Origin: Pectinatus sp. | Lineage (GTDB): Bacteria; Bacillota; Negativicutes; Selenomonadales; Selenomonadaceae | DNA: 12,384 bases | Reading direction: 5' to 3' | Assembly (NCBI GenBank): GCA_020025135.1 | Contig: JAHHSQ010000038.1 | Location: 1-12,384 of the forward strand | Shown: one piece after another, positions 5,532 through 12,384 of the stretch | How positions within the stretch are numbered: the first letter of the stretch is position 1 | Layout: each line of letters starts with the position of its first letter | Translations under genes and position numbers: made by a program | The notes under the pieces: generated by a model | Told to the model about the DNA's origin: nothing | Databases searched by the model: none | What the model saw: only the letters and a program-made list of their open reading frames with translations

Positions 5532-6464
5532 TTAATTCAAGGTACAATCCAGATAATTGAGCAATTTTTGTAAATCATTCGGCAGAGGAGCTGTAAAAGA
5601 CATTAATTTTCCCGTTTCTGGATGTTGGAGAGTTAAGGTATGGGAATGAAGTGCCTGTCCTGTGATGCGTTTATCCAAGGCGGAATGAGTTTTTTTATAA
5701 ACGGGGTCACCGATAAGTGGATGACCGATAGAAGCCATGTGTACGCGAATTTGGTGAGTGCGTCCCGTGAGGAGACGACATTCTACTAGCGTACAATTCA
5801 TTTGTGGATAACGTTTTAATACGCGAAATAGGGTAGTTGCATTTTTACCCTTTTCTGGACTGACGACAGCCATTTTTTTGCGTTCTAGGGGGTGCCTCCC
5901 AATGTGTTTGTCAATTTGACCATTTTCTTCTCTGATAATACCTTGGACTAGAGCTAAGTAAGTGCGAATTGCCCGTTTAGAGCCGATTTGCTCTGCTAAA
6001 TTTAAATGGGCAGTATCTGTTTTAGCTACTACCATGACACCAGTGGTGTCTTTATCTAGGCGATGAACAATGCCAGGGCGAATGACACCATTTATTCCTG
6101 ATAGCTCATGCGGGCAATAATAAAGTAGGGCATTGACCAATGTGCCGGTGTATAAATGTGGAGCAGGGTGAACGACTAATCCACGCTGTTTATTTATCAC
6201 TAACATGGAGCTGTCTTCATAGAGAATATCCAGCGGAATATTTTCGGCAGGTAAATCGAGCATCTGGGGGGGAGGTAGATTTACCGAGATAGTATCGCCG
6301 ATTTTTAGTTTATAATTTGCCTTTTTTAAACAAGCATTGACGGTGATATTACCAGCTAAAATGAGTTTTTGGATGCTAGAACGAGAACATTCGCTCATCT
6401 TATGACTGAGAAAACTGTCCAGCCGTTCTATTTTGTCGGCAATAAAAGTTTGAGCCTTAGTCAA
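5532..6464 (-). CDS. rluD: RluD-family 23S rRNA pseudouridine synthase
   Basis: RluA/RluD-family enzymes isomerise specific uridines in RNA; RluD acts on helix 69 of 23S rRNA. The 310-residue protein has an N-terminal S4 RNA-binding domain (about residues 12-60, with LDSFLSHKM and AGNITVN) followed by the catalytic domain with VIRPGIVHRLDKDTTG (catalytic Asp at about 137) and GRTHQIRVHMASIGHPL. The start is TTG at 6464, whose last two bases begin the TGA stop of lspA, so translation is probably coupled; AAAGGA lies within the end of lspA. The place between lspA and pyrR is the common Firmicute order. Which exact uridines it modifies cannot be read from the sequence. Confidence 0.9.
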   Translation of the reverse strand: MTKAQTFIADKIERLDSFLSHKMSECSRSSIQKLILAGNITVNACLKKANYKLKIGDTISVNLPPPQMLDLPAENIPLDILYEDSSMLVINKQRGLVVHPAPHLYTGTLVNALLYYCPHELSGINGVIRPGIVHRLDKDTTGVMVVAKTDTAHLNLAEQIGSKRAIRTYLALVQGIIREENGQIDKHIGRHPLERKKMAVVSPEKGKNATTLFRVLKRYPQMNCTLVECRLLTGRTHQIRVHMASIGHPLIGDPVYKKTHSALDKRITGQALHSHTLTLQHPETGKLMSFTAPLPNDLQKLLNYLDCTLN

Positions 6465-6901
6465 TTTTCTGTGGTTCCTTTAATTAATAGATAATAGATG
6501 ATGATAAAAACACCGCTGACAATGGCAATGTCCGCGATATTAAAGACCGGCCAAAAGCGAAAATCAAAGAAATCGACGACATAGCCATCTTTAATGCGGT
6601 CGATGAGATTGCCAATGGCACCGCCAATTAAGACAGCTACGCCCAAACGCAATTTAAACGGCCAAAGTTTGATATGAGAATACGAGTATACAAACACGGT
6701 TAAGATGAAGAGCGTGATACAAACAAAGAGAACGCGATGATGTTCTAAAATGCCAAATGCCGCGCCTGGATTTTGTACGTAAGTGATGTGAAATACATCC
6801 GGAATTATGGGAATACTTTCTCCAGGAGTCATTGTCGTTTGAATATATAATTTTGTTAATTGGTCGATGATGACGATAGCAATAATACAGATTAAAAACA
6901 T
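6461..6901 (-). CDS. lspA: LspA, lipoprotein signal peptidase (signal peptidase II)
   Basis: LspA is an inner-membrane aspartyl protease that cuts the signal peptide from prolipoproteins after lipidation of the lipobox cysteine. The 146 residues show four hydrophobic segments (about 2-18, 57-75, 86-100 and 122-141) and the family motifs VQNPGAAFG, GNLIDRI with D101 and FNIADIAI with D124, the two catalytic aspartates. Length is normal. No strong ribosome site precedes the ATG, and the gene starts only 5 bases after ylmH ends, which suggests translational coupling. It overlaps the rluD start. Confidence 0.95.
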   Translation of the reverse strand: MFLICIIAIVIIDQLTKLYIQTTMTPGESIPIIPDVFHITYVQNPGAAFGILEHHRVLFVCITLFILTVFVYSYSHIKLWPFKLRLGVAVLIGGAIGNLIDRIKDGYVVDFFDFRFWPVFNIADIAIVSGVFIIIYYLLIKGTTEN

Positions 6902-6906
6902 AGTTT

Positions 6907-7689
6907 TTATAGGTATCTCTTTAGTCGCAAAGAAATACGCCCCTTTTTAGTTTTGCCACGCACTTCTGTAACCTCTAAACGTCCCTTGCCACGCATAGAA
7001 ATAACATCACCTTGCTTGACGGTTTGGGCTGGATTAGTGGTATGTTGCCAGTTCAGTTTTAATTTCTCGGCAGCGATATCAGCAGACATACGGCTGCGCG
7101 AGGTACCATAACCAGAGGCAGCGACGGAATCTAGCCGCAAAGAAGCAACAGTTGCAGAAATCTCCTTAAATTTTTCTTCGCGGGGCAAAAGAGTAGTGAT
7201 ATCGCCATAAGAACAATTTACTCTGGCGGTACCAATAGAGGTTAAATTATTTAAAATGAAATCAGTTATCTTTCCGGTACAGATGATATTGACTTGTCCA
7301 AGTGAAATCAACAAATCGCCGATATATTGTCTGTCAATACCTAAACCCATCAAAGCACCGAGCACATCTCGGTGTGATAGGCGGGCAAATTGTTCGTTCC
7401 ATAGAGCCGTGATGAGTTTGAGACTAGATTGATATTTGCCGAGAAAGTTAATATCGCTGAAAATAGCACATTTTCTTTCTGCGCCTTCATAACCGCCGTC
7501 GAAATCCAAGTGTAAATCGTAATTGGCTGCTACGACTTCAGCGATTTCTTGTCCAAAAGGGTCGAGAAAATTGCTGGTGCGAAATTTGCCAGTTTTGCGC
7601 ACCGCTTCTGCTAAATCTAGTAAGCGAATTACAGTTTCTTCTCCTTCTGTACCTTTATAGAAGCGAATTAGTTTATCTCTTTCGTTCAT
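6907..7689 (-). CDS. ylmH: YlmH-like S4-domain RNA-binding protein
   Basis: YlmH is an RNA-binding protein encoded in the Firmicute division cluster; homologues bind ribosomal or tRNA-containing particles and have been linked to rescue of stalled ribosomes. The start at 7689 gives MNERDKLIRFYKGTEGEE and 260 residues, the usual length (about 257), with GGAG about ten bases upstream; a longer frame to 7752 would overlap proC. The N-terminal and middle regions match the family (SNFLDPFGQEIAE, HRDVLGALMGLGIDRQYIGDL), and the last 75 residues form the S4 domain (SRSRMSADIAAEKL, VKQGDVISMRGKGRL). It sits between proC and lspA. Confidence 0.9.
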   Translation of the reverse strand: MNERDKLIRFYKGTEGEETVIRLLDLAEAVRKTGKFRTSNFLDPFGQEIAEVVAANYDLHLDFDGGYEGAERKCAIFSDINFLGKYQSSLKLITALWNEQFARLSHRDVLGALMGLGIDRQYIGDLLISLGQVNIICTGKITDFILNNLTSIGTARVNCSYGDITTLLPREEKFKEISATVASLRLDSVAASGYGTSRSRMSADIAAEKLKLNWQHTTNPAQTVKQGDVISMRGKGRLEVTEVRGKTKKGRISLRLKRYL

Positions 7690-7720
7690 TGGTGAATTCT
7701 CCACATTTTTTAGTTGGGAA

Positions 7721-8521
7721 TTATTTTTTCCCCATGGATTGCGATTTTTCAATGGCCGCTTTTACGGTGTCTATCATGGCACCACGTACGCCACGTGCTT
7801 CCATGACGGCAATTCCCTCAATGGTCGTACCAGCTGGGGAAGTGACCATATCACGTAGTTCGGCAGGATGTTTGCCAGTTTCTAATACCATTTTAGCAGA
7901 GCCCAAAACAGTTTGAGCAGCTAATTCGATGGCAGCCGCTCTACTGAGGCCACCTCTTACCCCAGCATCAGCTAAAGCATCGATAATGACAAAGACAAAG
8001 GCTGGACCACTGCCAGAGAGACCAGATACCGTATCCATAAGATGTTCATCGACAAGGATGGCTTTGCCGGCAGAACCAAATATTTGTAGGGCAATATTGC
8101 TATGTTCCTTGTTCGCTTTACTTCCTAAGGTTATGGCAGACATGCCAGCACCTACTGCCATCGGCGTATTGGGCATTACGCGAATGATGGGGTTATTGGG
8201 GAAAGACTGTTCCCAGCTATTTAAGGTCATGCCGGCAATGATAGAGATTAAAAGAGTCTTTTCTGGTAAGCGCGGTTGTATTTCAGTAATTGTTTGCTGT
8301 GCACTTTGTGGTTTTACCGCTAAGATGATGACATCAGCATCATCGATAAAAGAATCTATTTTTGTATCGGCGTGAATGCCAAATTCGGCCATCAGAAATT
8401 GGCAACGCAATTTTTTATGCTCGGAGACGTAGATATTTTCGCGCGGTAAGACTTCATTAGCTACTAATCCCGTGATAATAGCAGTAGCCATGGCACCGCC
8501 CCCGATAATTCCTATTTTCAT
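7721..8521 (-). CDS. proC: ProC, pyrroline-5-carboxylate reductase
   Basis: ProC reduces pyrroline-5-carboxylate to L-proline with NAD(P)H, the last step of proline synthesis. I chose the ATG at 8521: it gives MKIGIIGGGAMATAI, a Rossmann start at the very N-terminus, with AGAGGCGA just upstream; the frame extending to 8581 would overlap sepF. The 266-residue protein has VMPNTP (about 115-120) and the signature SGLSGSGPAFVFVIIDALADAG (from about 166), ending in the helical dimerisation domain with DMVTSPAGTT. The gene sits where ylmG lies in the Bacillus cluster. Confidence 0.95.
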   Translation of the reverse strand: MKIGIIGGGAMATAIITGLVANEVLPRENIYVSEHKKLRCQFLMAEFGIHADTKIDSFIDDADVIILAVKPQSAQQTITEIQPRLPEKTLLISIIAGMTLNSWEQSFPNNPIIRVMPNTPMAVGAGMSAITLGSKANKEHSNIALQIFGSAGKAILVDEHLMDTVSGLSGSGPAFVFVIIDALADAGVRGGLSRAAAIELAAQTVLGSAKMVLETGKHPAELRDMVTSPAGTTIEGIAVMEARGVRGAMIDTVKAAIEKSQSMGKK

Positions 8522-8543
8522 TGTATATCGCCTCTTTTGTAGA

Positions 8544-9032
8544 TTATTTTTGCCAAGGAAATTCTGGTTCTGTTTCTTCACGACGCTGTTTAGATAGGGG
8601 GGAAGAAAATGTCAAATTGACATTGTGCGGAGCGCAGAGAAAGATATTTTGACATAACTTTTTGATATTGCCAGAAAGTGCATAGGTCACGCCGGTGACA
8701 AAATCGACGATGCGTTGTGCCGTTTCTGTGTCGGTATTTTCGAAATTTAAGATAACCGGTTTGTCTTCTTTGATGTGGTCGGCTACTTGCTGAACGTCGT
8801 CAAAAGCTTGAGGTTCAATTATGATGACGCGACGTTCTTTATTTCCACCGTTATTGTAGGTAAAGTTAGCTGCAGCTGTCTTAAAATCTACAATATTGTC
8901 GGGAGGCAAATCTTCTTCGTTCTCCTCACTTTCATATTCCTCAGAGATATATTCCTCATCTTCATAATAATTATCTTGTCTATTAGAGTTATCTTTGGCA
9001 TTCTTTTTGCCGAATTTATTAAAAATACTCAT
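8544..9032 (-). CDS. sepF: SepF, cell division protein (FtsZ membrane anchor)
   Basis: SepF binds the FtsZ C-terminus, forms rings or arcs and anchors the Z-ring to the membrane by an N-terminal amphipathic helix. The 162-residue protein begins MSIFNKFGKK, plausible as the membrane helix, then has an acidic low-complexity linker (about residues 20-48, rich in E, D and Y) and the conserved domain (RRVIIIEPQAFDDVQQVADHI, KPVILNFENTD, RIVDFVTGVTYALSGNIKKL). A short proline/charged tail follows the core. It lies 5 bases after yggS and 22 bases before proC. Confidence 0.95.
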   Translation of the reverse strand: MSIFNKFGKKNAKDNSNRQDNYYEDEEYISEEYESEENEEDLPPDNIVDFKTAAANFTYNNGGNKERRVIIIEPQAFDDVQQVADHIKEDKPVILNFENTDTETAQRIVDFVTGVTYALSGNIKKLCQNIFLCAPHNVNLTFSSPLSKQRREETEPEFPWQK

Positions 9033-9037
9033 GATTA

Positions 9038-9730
9038 TTAGTATTTACGCGGGCCAAATATTGCCGTACCAACGCGTACAACATTAGCTCCTTCCTCAAT
9101 TGCAATTTGATAGTCGTGGGTCATGCCCATGGAGAGATATTTTATTTCACTATTTGGTAAATGCATATTTTTTACTTTGCCAAATAATTCATACATCTGT
9201 TTGAAGAGCGGCCGCACCTGCTCTAAATCTTCTAAATTGGGGGCTATAAACATCAAGCCACATAATTTCAAGTTTGGCAATGTTGGAATTAGTTCTAAAA
9301 GAGCGGGTAAATCTTCTAGGTAAATACCGGTTTTGCTTTCTTCTTTTACCAAATTTACTTGGACGAGAATGTCTTGAACTTTACCAATTTTTTGTGCTTC
9401 TTTATTGATAGCTTTAGCTAATTTTTCGCTGTCAACAGATTGAATCATGTCAAATATTTTGACCGCATATTTTACTTTGTTAGTCTGGAGGTGGCCGATG
9501 AGGTGCCATTCTAGACCTCTGTCTTTTAACAATTCGTATTTTTCCATAGCTTCTTGGACACGATTTTCCCCTACGACCATGGCTCCGCAATCGAGAACTT
9601 CTGTGATTTCTGCTACGGTATGATTTTTAGTTACGGCAATTAATTTTACCTTTTTGTCCATTTCAGGAGCGCGCTTTTGGCAAGCGGTGGCAATATTTGC
9701 TTGTACTTTCTGCCAATTTTCTTTAATCAT
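9038..9730 (-). CDS. yggS: YggS/PROSC family PLP homeostasis protein
   Basis: This fold-III, alanine-racemase-like barrel protein binds pyridoxal phosphate without known enzyme activity and buffers cellular PLP and amino-acid pools. The 230 residues show LIAVTKNHTVAEI with the PLP lysine at K35, VVGENRVQEAMEK, WHLIGHLQTNKVKYAV, CGLMFIAPNLED and LSMGMTHDYQIAIEEGANVVRVGTAIFG, all typical. AAGGTG precedes the ATG by about seven bases. It is ylmE of the Bacillus division cluster and lies between pgeF and sepF. Confidence 0.95.
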   Translation of the reverse strand: MIKENWQKVQANIATACQKRAPEMDKKVKLIAVTKNHTVAEITEVLDCGAMVVGENRVQEAMEKYELLKDRGLEWHLIGHLQTNKVKYAVKIFDMIQSVDSEKLAKAINKEAQKIGKVQDILVQVNLVKEESKTGIYLEDLPALLELIPTLPNLKLCGLMFIAPNLEDLEQVRPLFKQMYELFGKVKNMHLPNSEIKYLSMGMTHDYQIAIEEGANVVRVGTAIFGPRKY

Positions 9731-9757
9731 GTAAAATCACCTTGAATTTAAATAATA

Positions 9758-10576
9758 TTAATGAAGAAATATCAGAGCACCTTGGCGTCCAGTATGGGCA
9801 TTTTCTGCCCGATAGGAGAAAAACATACCATTTTGTTCGAACGTGCAAGGCGGAATAGCGCCGATATTATGCTCAGGTACACCATGCATGAGTAGTAAAG
9901 CTTTGTTGGTGTCGTAAAGAGAAGCATGGTATATACCAGATTGTTTTTGGATGATTTTTTCGCAGCCGGGAATATTTTGGCAAATCTCTGCTACTGCCAT
10001 AAAACTGCGAGTAGTTTCGCCGCTTACGACAAAGGAATGTGCGCCGATGGAAGGGCCAAAAGCGACGAGACAATCTTCCGGTTTAGTGTCATAATTCATG
10101 GACATAGTGTGCAGTGTTTTTCCAGCAATATCGGCAACAGTACCGCGCCAGCCAGCATGAGCAAGGCCAATCGCGGAATGGACGAAATCGTAGAAAAAGA
10201 TGGGCATACAATCAGCAAAAAAGAGAAATAGGCCAATCCCCTTTTCATTGGTAACTAACGCATCCACATCTTTGATAGCGGTTTTAAAGTCTGTACTTCC
10301 CCTTCCCTTATCTCTAGCAGTAACGGTATGGACATTAGTTTTATGTACCTGTTCGCAGCAGACGACATCTTGTAAGTGTAAATCAAATTGTTGAAGAAAG
10401 AGACGTCTATTAGCAAGGACAGTTTCTTTATCGTCACCGACATGTAAAGCCAAGTTTAAGGAGGTGTAAGGGGCGACGCTTTGTCCGCCATACCGGCAAG
10501 ACATGGCTGCCGTGATATGTCCTTGGTAGGGCGCAAAAAGAGGAAAGGAGAATGTATCTAATATTTTTTGTGCCAT
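9758..10576 (-). CDS. pgeF: PgeF/YfiH family purine nucleoside phosphorylase (laccase domain)
   Basis: YfiH/YlmD-type enzymes (multicopper-polyphenol-oxidase fold, formerly called laccase domain) act as zinc-dependent purine nucleoside phosphorylases or adenosine deaminases; E. coli PgeF has been linked to editing of peptidoglycan precursors. The 272-residue protein has the three metal ligands: H78 in CCEQVH, C123 in ADCMPI and H140 in LAHAGWRGTV, plus GPSIGAHSFVV. The start at 10576 has only GGTGA nearby; the better AAAGGA upstream faces an out-of-frame ATG (see findings). It is the first gene of the leftward operon. Confidence 0.92.
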   Translation of the reverse strand: MAQKILDTFSFPLFAPYQGHITAAMSCRYGGQSVAPYTSLNLALHVGDDKETVLANRRLFLQQFDLHLQDVVCCEQVHKTNVHTVTARDKGRGSTDFKTAIKDVDALVTNEKGIGLFLFFADCMPIFFYDFVHSAIGLAHAGWRGTVADIAGKTLHTMSMNYDTKPEDCLVAFGPSIGAHSFVVSGETTRSFMAVAEICQNIPGCEKIIQKQSGIYHASLYDTNKALLLMHGVPEHNIGAIPPCTFEQNGMFFSYRAENAHTGRQGALIFLH

Positions 10577-10602
10577 CGTAATTTCACCATTATATCCTTT
10601 CT

Positions 10603-10631
10603 AGTATAGCATATTTTAACTGTTTATTTCA
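10603..10631 (-). promoter_or_regulatory. Extended -10 promoter for the pgeF-pyrR operon
   Basis: Read on the minus strand, TGCTATACT (10611-10603) is an extended -10 (TG-N-TATACT). The -35 at 17-base spacing (TGAAAT, 10631-10626) is weak, as is common for extended -10 promoters. It lies in the 58-base gap between the radical SAM gene and pgeF, where I see no terminator, so some read-through from upstream is also likely. Confidence 0.55.
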
Positions 10632-10634
10632 GTA

Positions 10635-12356
10635 TTAACAAACGCCACATCGCTTGCAATTTGGGAAACAGGGGATGGTGCGTTTTTGTTTTTCAGCCAT
10701 CTCTAACTCGCGTATGAAGTAGCTATCTTTTACACCCATGTCTAAGACGCTCCAAGGCAAGATTTCCTGCAAATTTCTTTTGCGGTAGAGATAATCATCA
10801 CCATTTAAACCCGATTTTTTTAGAGTGCGCCGAAAAGCGCGTGCGCCCCCATCAAGAAAAGCTTTGTAGAGAACGGAACCGATTTGTCTATCACCGCGTG
10901 CGAGAATACCTTGGATATAGGTCTCGCGGGTTGATTCAAAGAGGACATAGACATTGGGAATTTTCTGTAGGGATTTTTTTATGTATTTGATAGCTTGTTC
11001 AGTCGCTTTTAAATCTGCCATCGGTAACCATTGGAATGGTGTAAACGGTTTGGCAATGAAGGGATTGATGCTCAAGGTAAGGCGCCCCTTAGCACCGAGA
11101 GAATTCATGTATTCTCTCAGTTTGATGGCCATTTGGACAATGGCTTCAATATCCTCCTCATTTTCATAAGGCAAACCTACCATTATATAGAGACGAAAAT
11201 TTTGAATACCGGCCTTTTTACCCATAGAAATAGCTTTAAACATATCGTCATCTGTGATGCCTTTGTTAATGACATTGCGCATTTTTTCACTGCCCGCTTC
11301 TGGTGCCAAAGTTAAAGTTTTTTGGCCACTTCTAGCGAGAGCATCAACTAATTTCTGGGTGACACTGTCGGCGCGAAAAGAGGCCACAGAAAGGGGGTGC
11401 CCTTTCTCTTGAATATATTCGCAGAGGGCATCTATTTCCGGATAATCAGAAATAGCCGCTCCCATTAAACCAATTTTTTTACCGGTGGGGACGTTATCTA
11501 TACATGACTTTAACGTTTCTAATTGACGATTACGGGGCTTTCTAAAACAATAGCCAGCCATGCAAAATCTACAATGTCTACCACAACCACGTGCCGTTTC
11601 TAAGAGGTAAAAATTAAACTCAGTATTTTCGCTAGTAATGACGGTGTGAGAAGGGAAAAAATCTAAGTCCTGAACCCACTGCCGTTTAATGCGGGTGGGA
11701 ACGTTTGGATGGGGAGTAATTTTTTGTAAAAGACCATCTGGTGCGTAGGTGTGTTCGTAAAAGCGTGGTACATATATACCAGGGATTTGCGCCAATGATA
11801 AAAGCAGTTCCGTGCGCGAAAGAGATTTTTGTAAAGCCATTTGATAAGCATCGAGAAGACTGTTGATGGTTTCCTCTCCTTCACCGATGATAAAGGCATC
11901 AATAAATGGTGTCAACGGCTCTGGATTGAAGGTAGAACAGGGGCCACCAGCAATTACTAGAGGATAATTTTCACCTCTTTCTGAAGCAAGAACCGGTACA
12001 TGCCCCAATTTGAGCATTTCCAAAACGTGAAAATAGTCTAGTTCAAAAGAGATGGCAAAAGCGATGATGGGAAAGTCCAATAAGGCGCGTTGTGATTCGA
12101 GGCTAGATAGTGCCATATGAGATTTTTCGTACAGGTGAGACAATTCTTTATCCGGATAAAAAAATCGTTCGGCACAAGTGTCAGAGCGTTTATTTATTTG
12201 TTCATAAATAATGTGAAAACCGAGGTTGGACATACCTACATTGTAATAATTGGGATATGATAAAGCAATAGAAAGTCTAGTGCCAACAGGGAAAATCTTG
12301 TAGCCAGTTTCACCTTGTAAGATGGTTTGCAGATGTTGTTTTATTTTCCAGTTCAT
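10635..12356 (-). CDS. B12-binding domain radical SAM protein (TIGR03960/YgiQ-like)
   Basis: The 573-residue protein joins an N-terminal B12-binding-like domain (about residues 25-170, with ALSYPNYYNVGMSNLGFHI, IAGGPC at about 135-140 and IIGEGEE) to a radical SAM barrel with the 4Fe-4S motif C-x3-C-x2-C at C258, C262 and C265 (ARGCGRHCRFCMAG). TLAPEAGSEKMRNVINKG and YIMVGLPYENEEDIEAI are typical of the barrel. The tail ends CFPNCKRCGVC, a cysteine cluster usual in this family. Substrate and product are unknown. No ribosome site precedes the ATG at 12356; it probably overlaps the stop of an upstream gene (ATGA). The frame stays open to the window edge, so a longer protein is not excluded. Confidence 0.85.
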   Translation of the reverse strand: MNWKIKQHLQTILQGETGYKIFPVGTRLSIALSYPNYYNVGMSNLGFHIIYEQINKRSDTCAERFFYPDKELSHLYEKSHMALSSLESQRALLDFPIIAFAISFELDYFHVLEMLKLGHVPVLASERGENYPLVIAGGPCSTFNPEPLTPFIDAFIIGEGEETINSLLDAYQMALQKSLSRTELLLSLAQIPGIYVPRFYEHTYAPDGLLQKITPHPNVPTRIKRQWVQDLDFFPSHTVITSENTEFNFYLLETARGCGRHCRFCMAGYCFRKPRNRQLETLKSCIDNVPTGKKIGLMGAAISDYPEIDALCEYIQEKGHPLSVASFRADSVTQKLVDALARSGQKTLTLAPEAGSEKMRNVINKGITDDDMFKAISMGKKAGIQNFRLYIMVGLPYENEEDIEAIVQMAIKLREYMNSLGAKGRLTLSINPFIAKPFTPFQWLPMADLKATEQAIKYIKKSLQKIPNVYVLFESTRETYIQGILARGDRQIGSVLYKAFLDGGARAFRRTLKKSGLNGDDYLYRKRNLQEILPWSVLDMGVKDSYFIRELEMAEKQKRTIPCFPNCKRCGVC

Positions 12357-12384
12357 ATATTTAGCGGTGTGCCATGGAAAGTTA
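12353..12384 (-). CDS. 3' end of an upstream gene (partial, tentative)
   Basis: In the frame giving an ATGA overlap with the radical SAM start, the sequence is open from the window edge and reads TFHGTPLNI before TGA (12355-12353). Another frame closes with TAA at 12363-12361. The missing ribosome site before the radical SAM gene supports a coupled upstream gene. Nine residues are too few to name it. Confidence 0.3.
   Translation of the reverse strand, partial: TFHGTPLNI

Noticed and set aside
5499..5547. Upstream ATG at 5547 as the pyrR start
   Set aside because: It would overlap rluD and add 16 atypical residues; the ATG at 5499 gives the family N-terminus.
1..12384. CRISPR arrays, tRNA or rRNA genes
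   Set aside because: I saw no regularly spaced direct repeats, no tRNA-like cloverleaf and no rRNA sequence on either strand.

Overview
The window looks like chromosomal DNA of a low-GC Firmicute. The gene order pgeF-yggS-sepF-proC-ylmH-lspA-rluD-pyrR, an AddB-type (not RecB-type) recombination nuclease and the use of SepF all fit. A Negativicutes member is my guess, but the window does not fix the genus.

Layout. Positions 1-520 are a small accessory-like stretch: the tail of an unidentified CDS, two terminator-like hairpins, a small ribbon-helix-helix DNA-binding protein gene behind a promoter with an inverted repeat, and two strong inverted repeats. Positions 649-4864 (+) hold addB. Positions 4966-10576 (-) hold an eight-gene operon, convergent with addB and separated from it by a near-perfect bidirectional terminator. 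Positions 10635-12356 (-) hold a B12-binding-domain radical SAM protein that probably overlaps the end of an upstream gene running off the window.

The main discovery is inside addB. The reading frame is broken twice, not by frameshifts but by two ORF-less self-splicing group I introns (about 1136-1494 and about 3189-3619). Both have a P1 hairpin with the U.G pair at the 5' splice site, P2 with a GNRA loop, P3, P4, P5, P6, P7 (GACUAU/AUAGUC, with identical flanks in both introns), P7.1/P7.2, P8, J8/7, a P9-P9.1-P9.2 series, a P9.0 pair and a terminal G. Helices differ in sequence between the two introns but keep their pairing. Removing them restores one frame of about 1141 codons with an intact Walker A motif, nuclease motif and four Fe-S cysteines, close to the normal AddB length. 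Each intron carries an in-frame stop codon at its 5' boundary, and intron 2 has tandem candidate 3' splice sites. To my knowledge group I introns in addB, and two in one bacterial housekeeping gene, are not commonly described; a search would settle novelty.

How the genes relate. AddB is the partner of AddA in double-strand-break processing; no addA lies next to it here. The leftward operon combines cell division (sepF, ylmH), PLP and proline metabolism (yggS, proC), a purine nucleoside phosphorylase-type enzyme (pgeF), lipoprotein signal peptidase (lspA), rRNA modification (rluD) and pyrimidine regulation (pyrR), probably read from an extended -10 promoter in front of pgeF.
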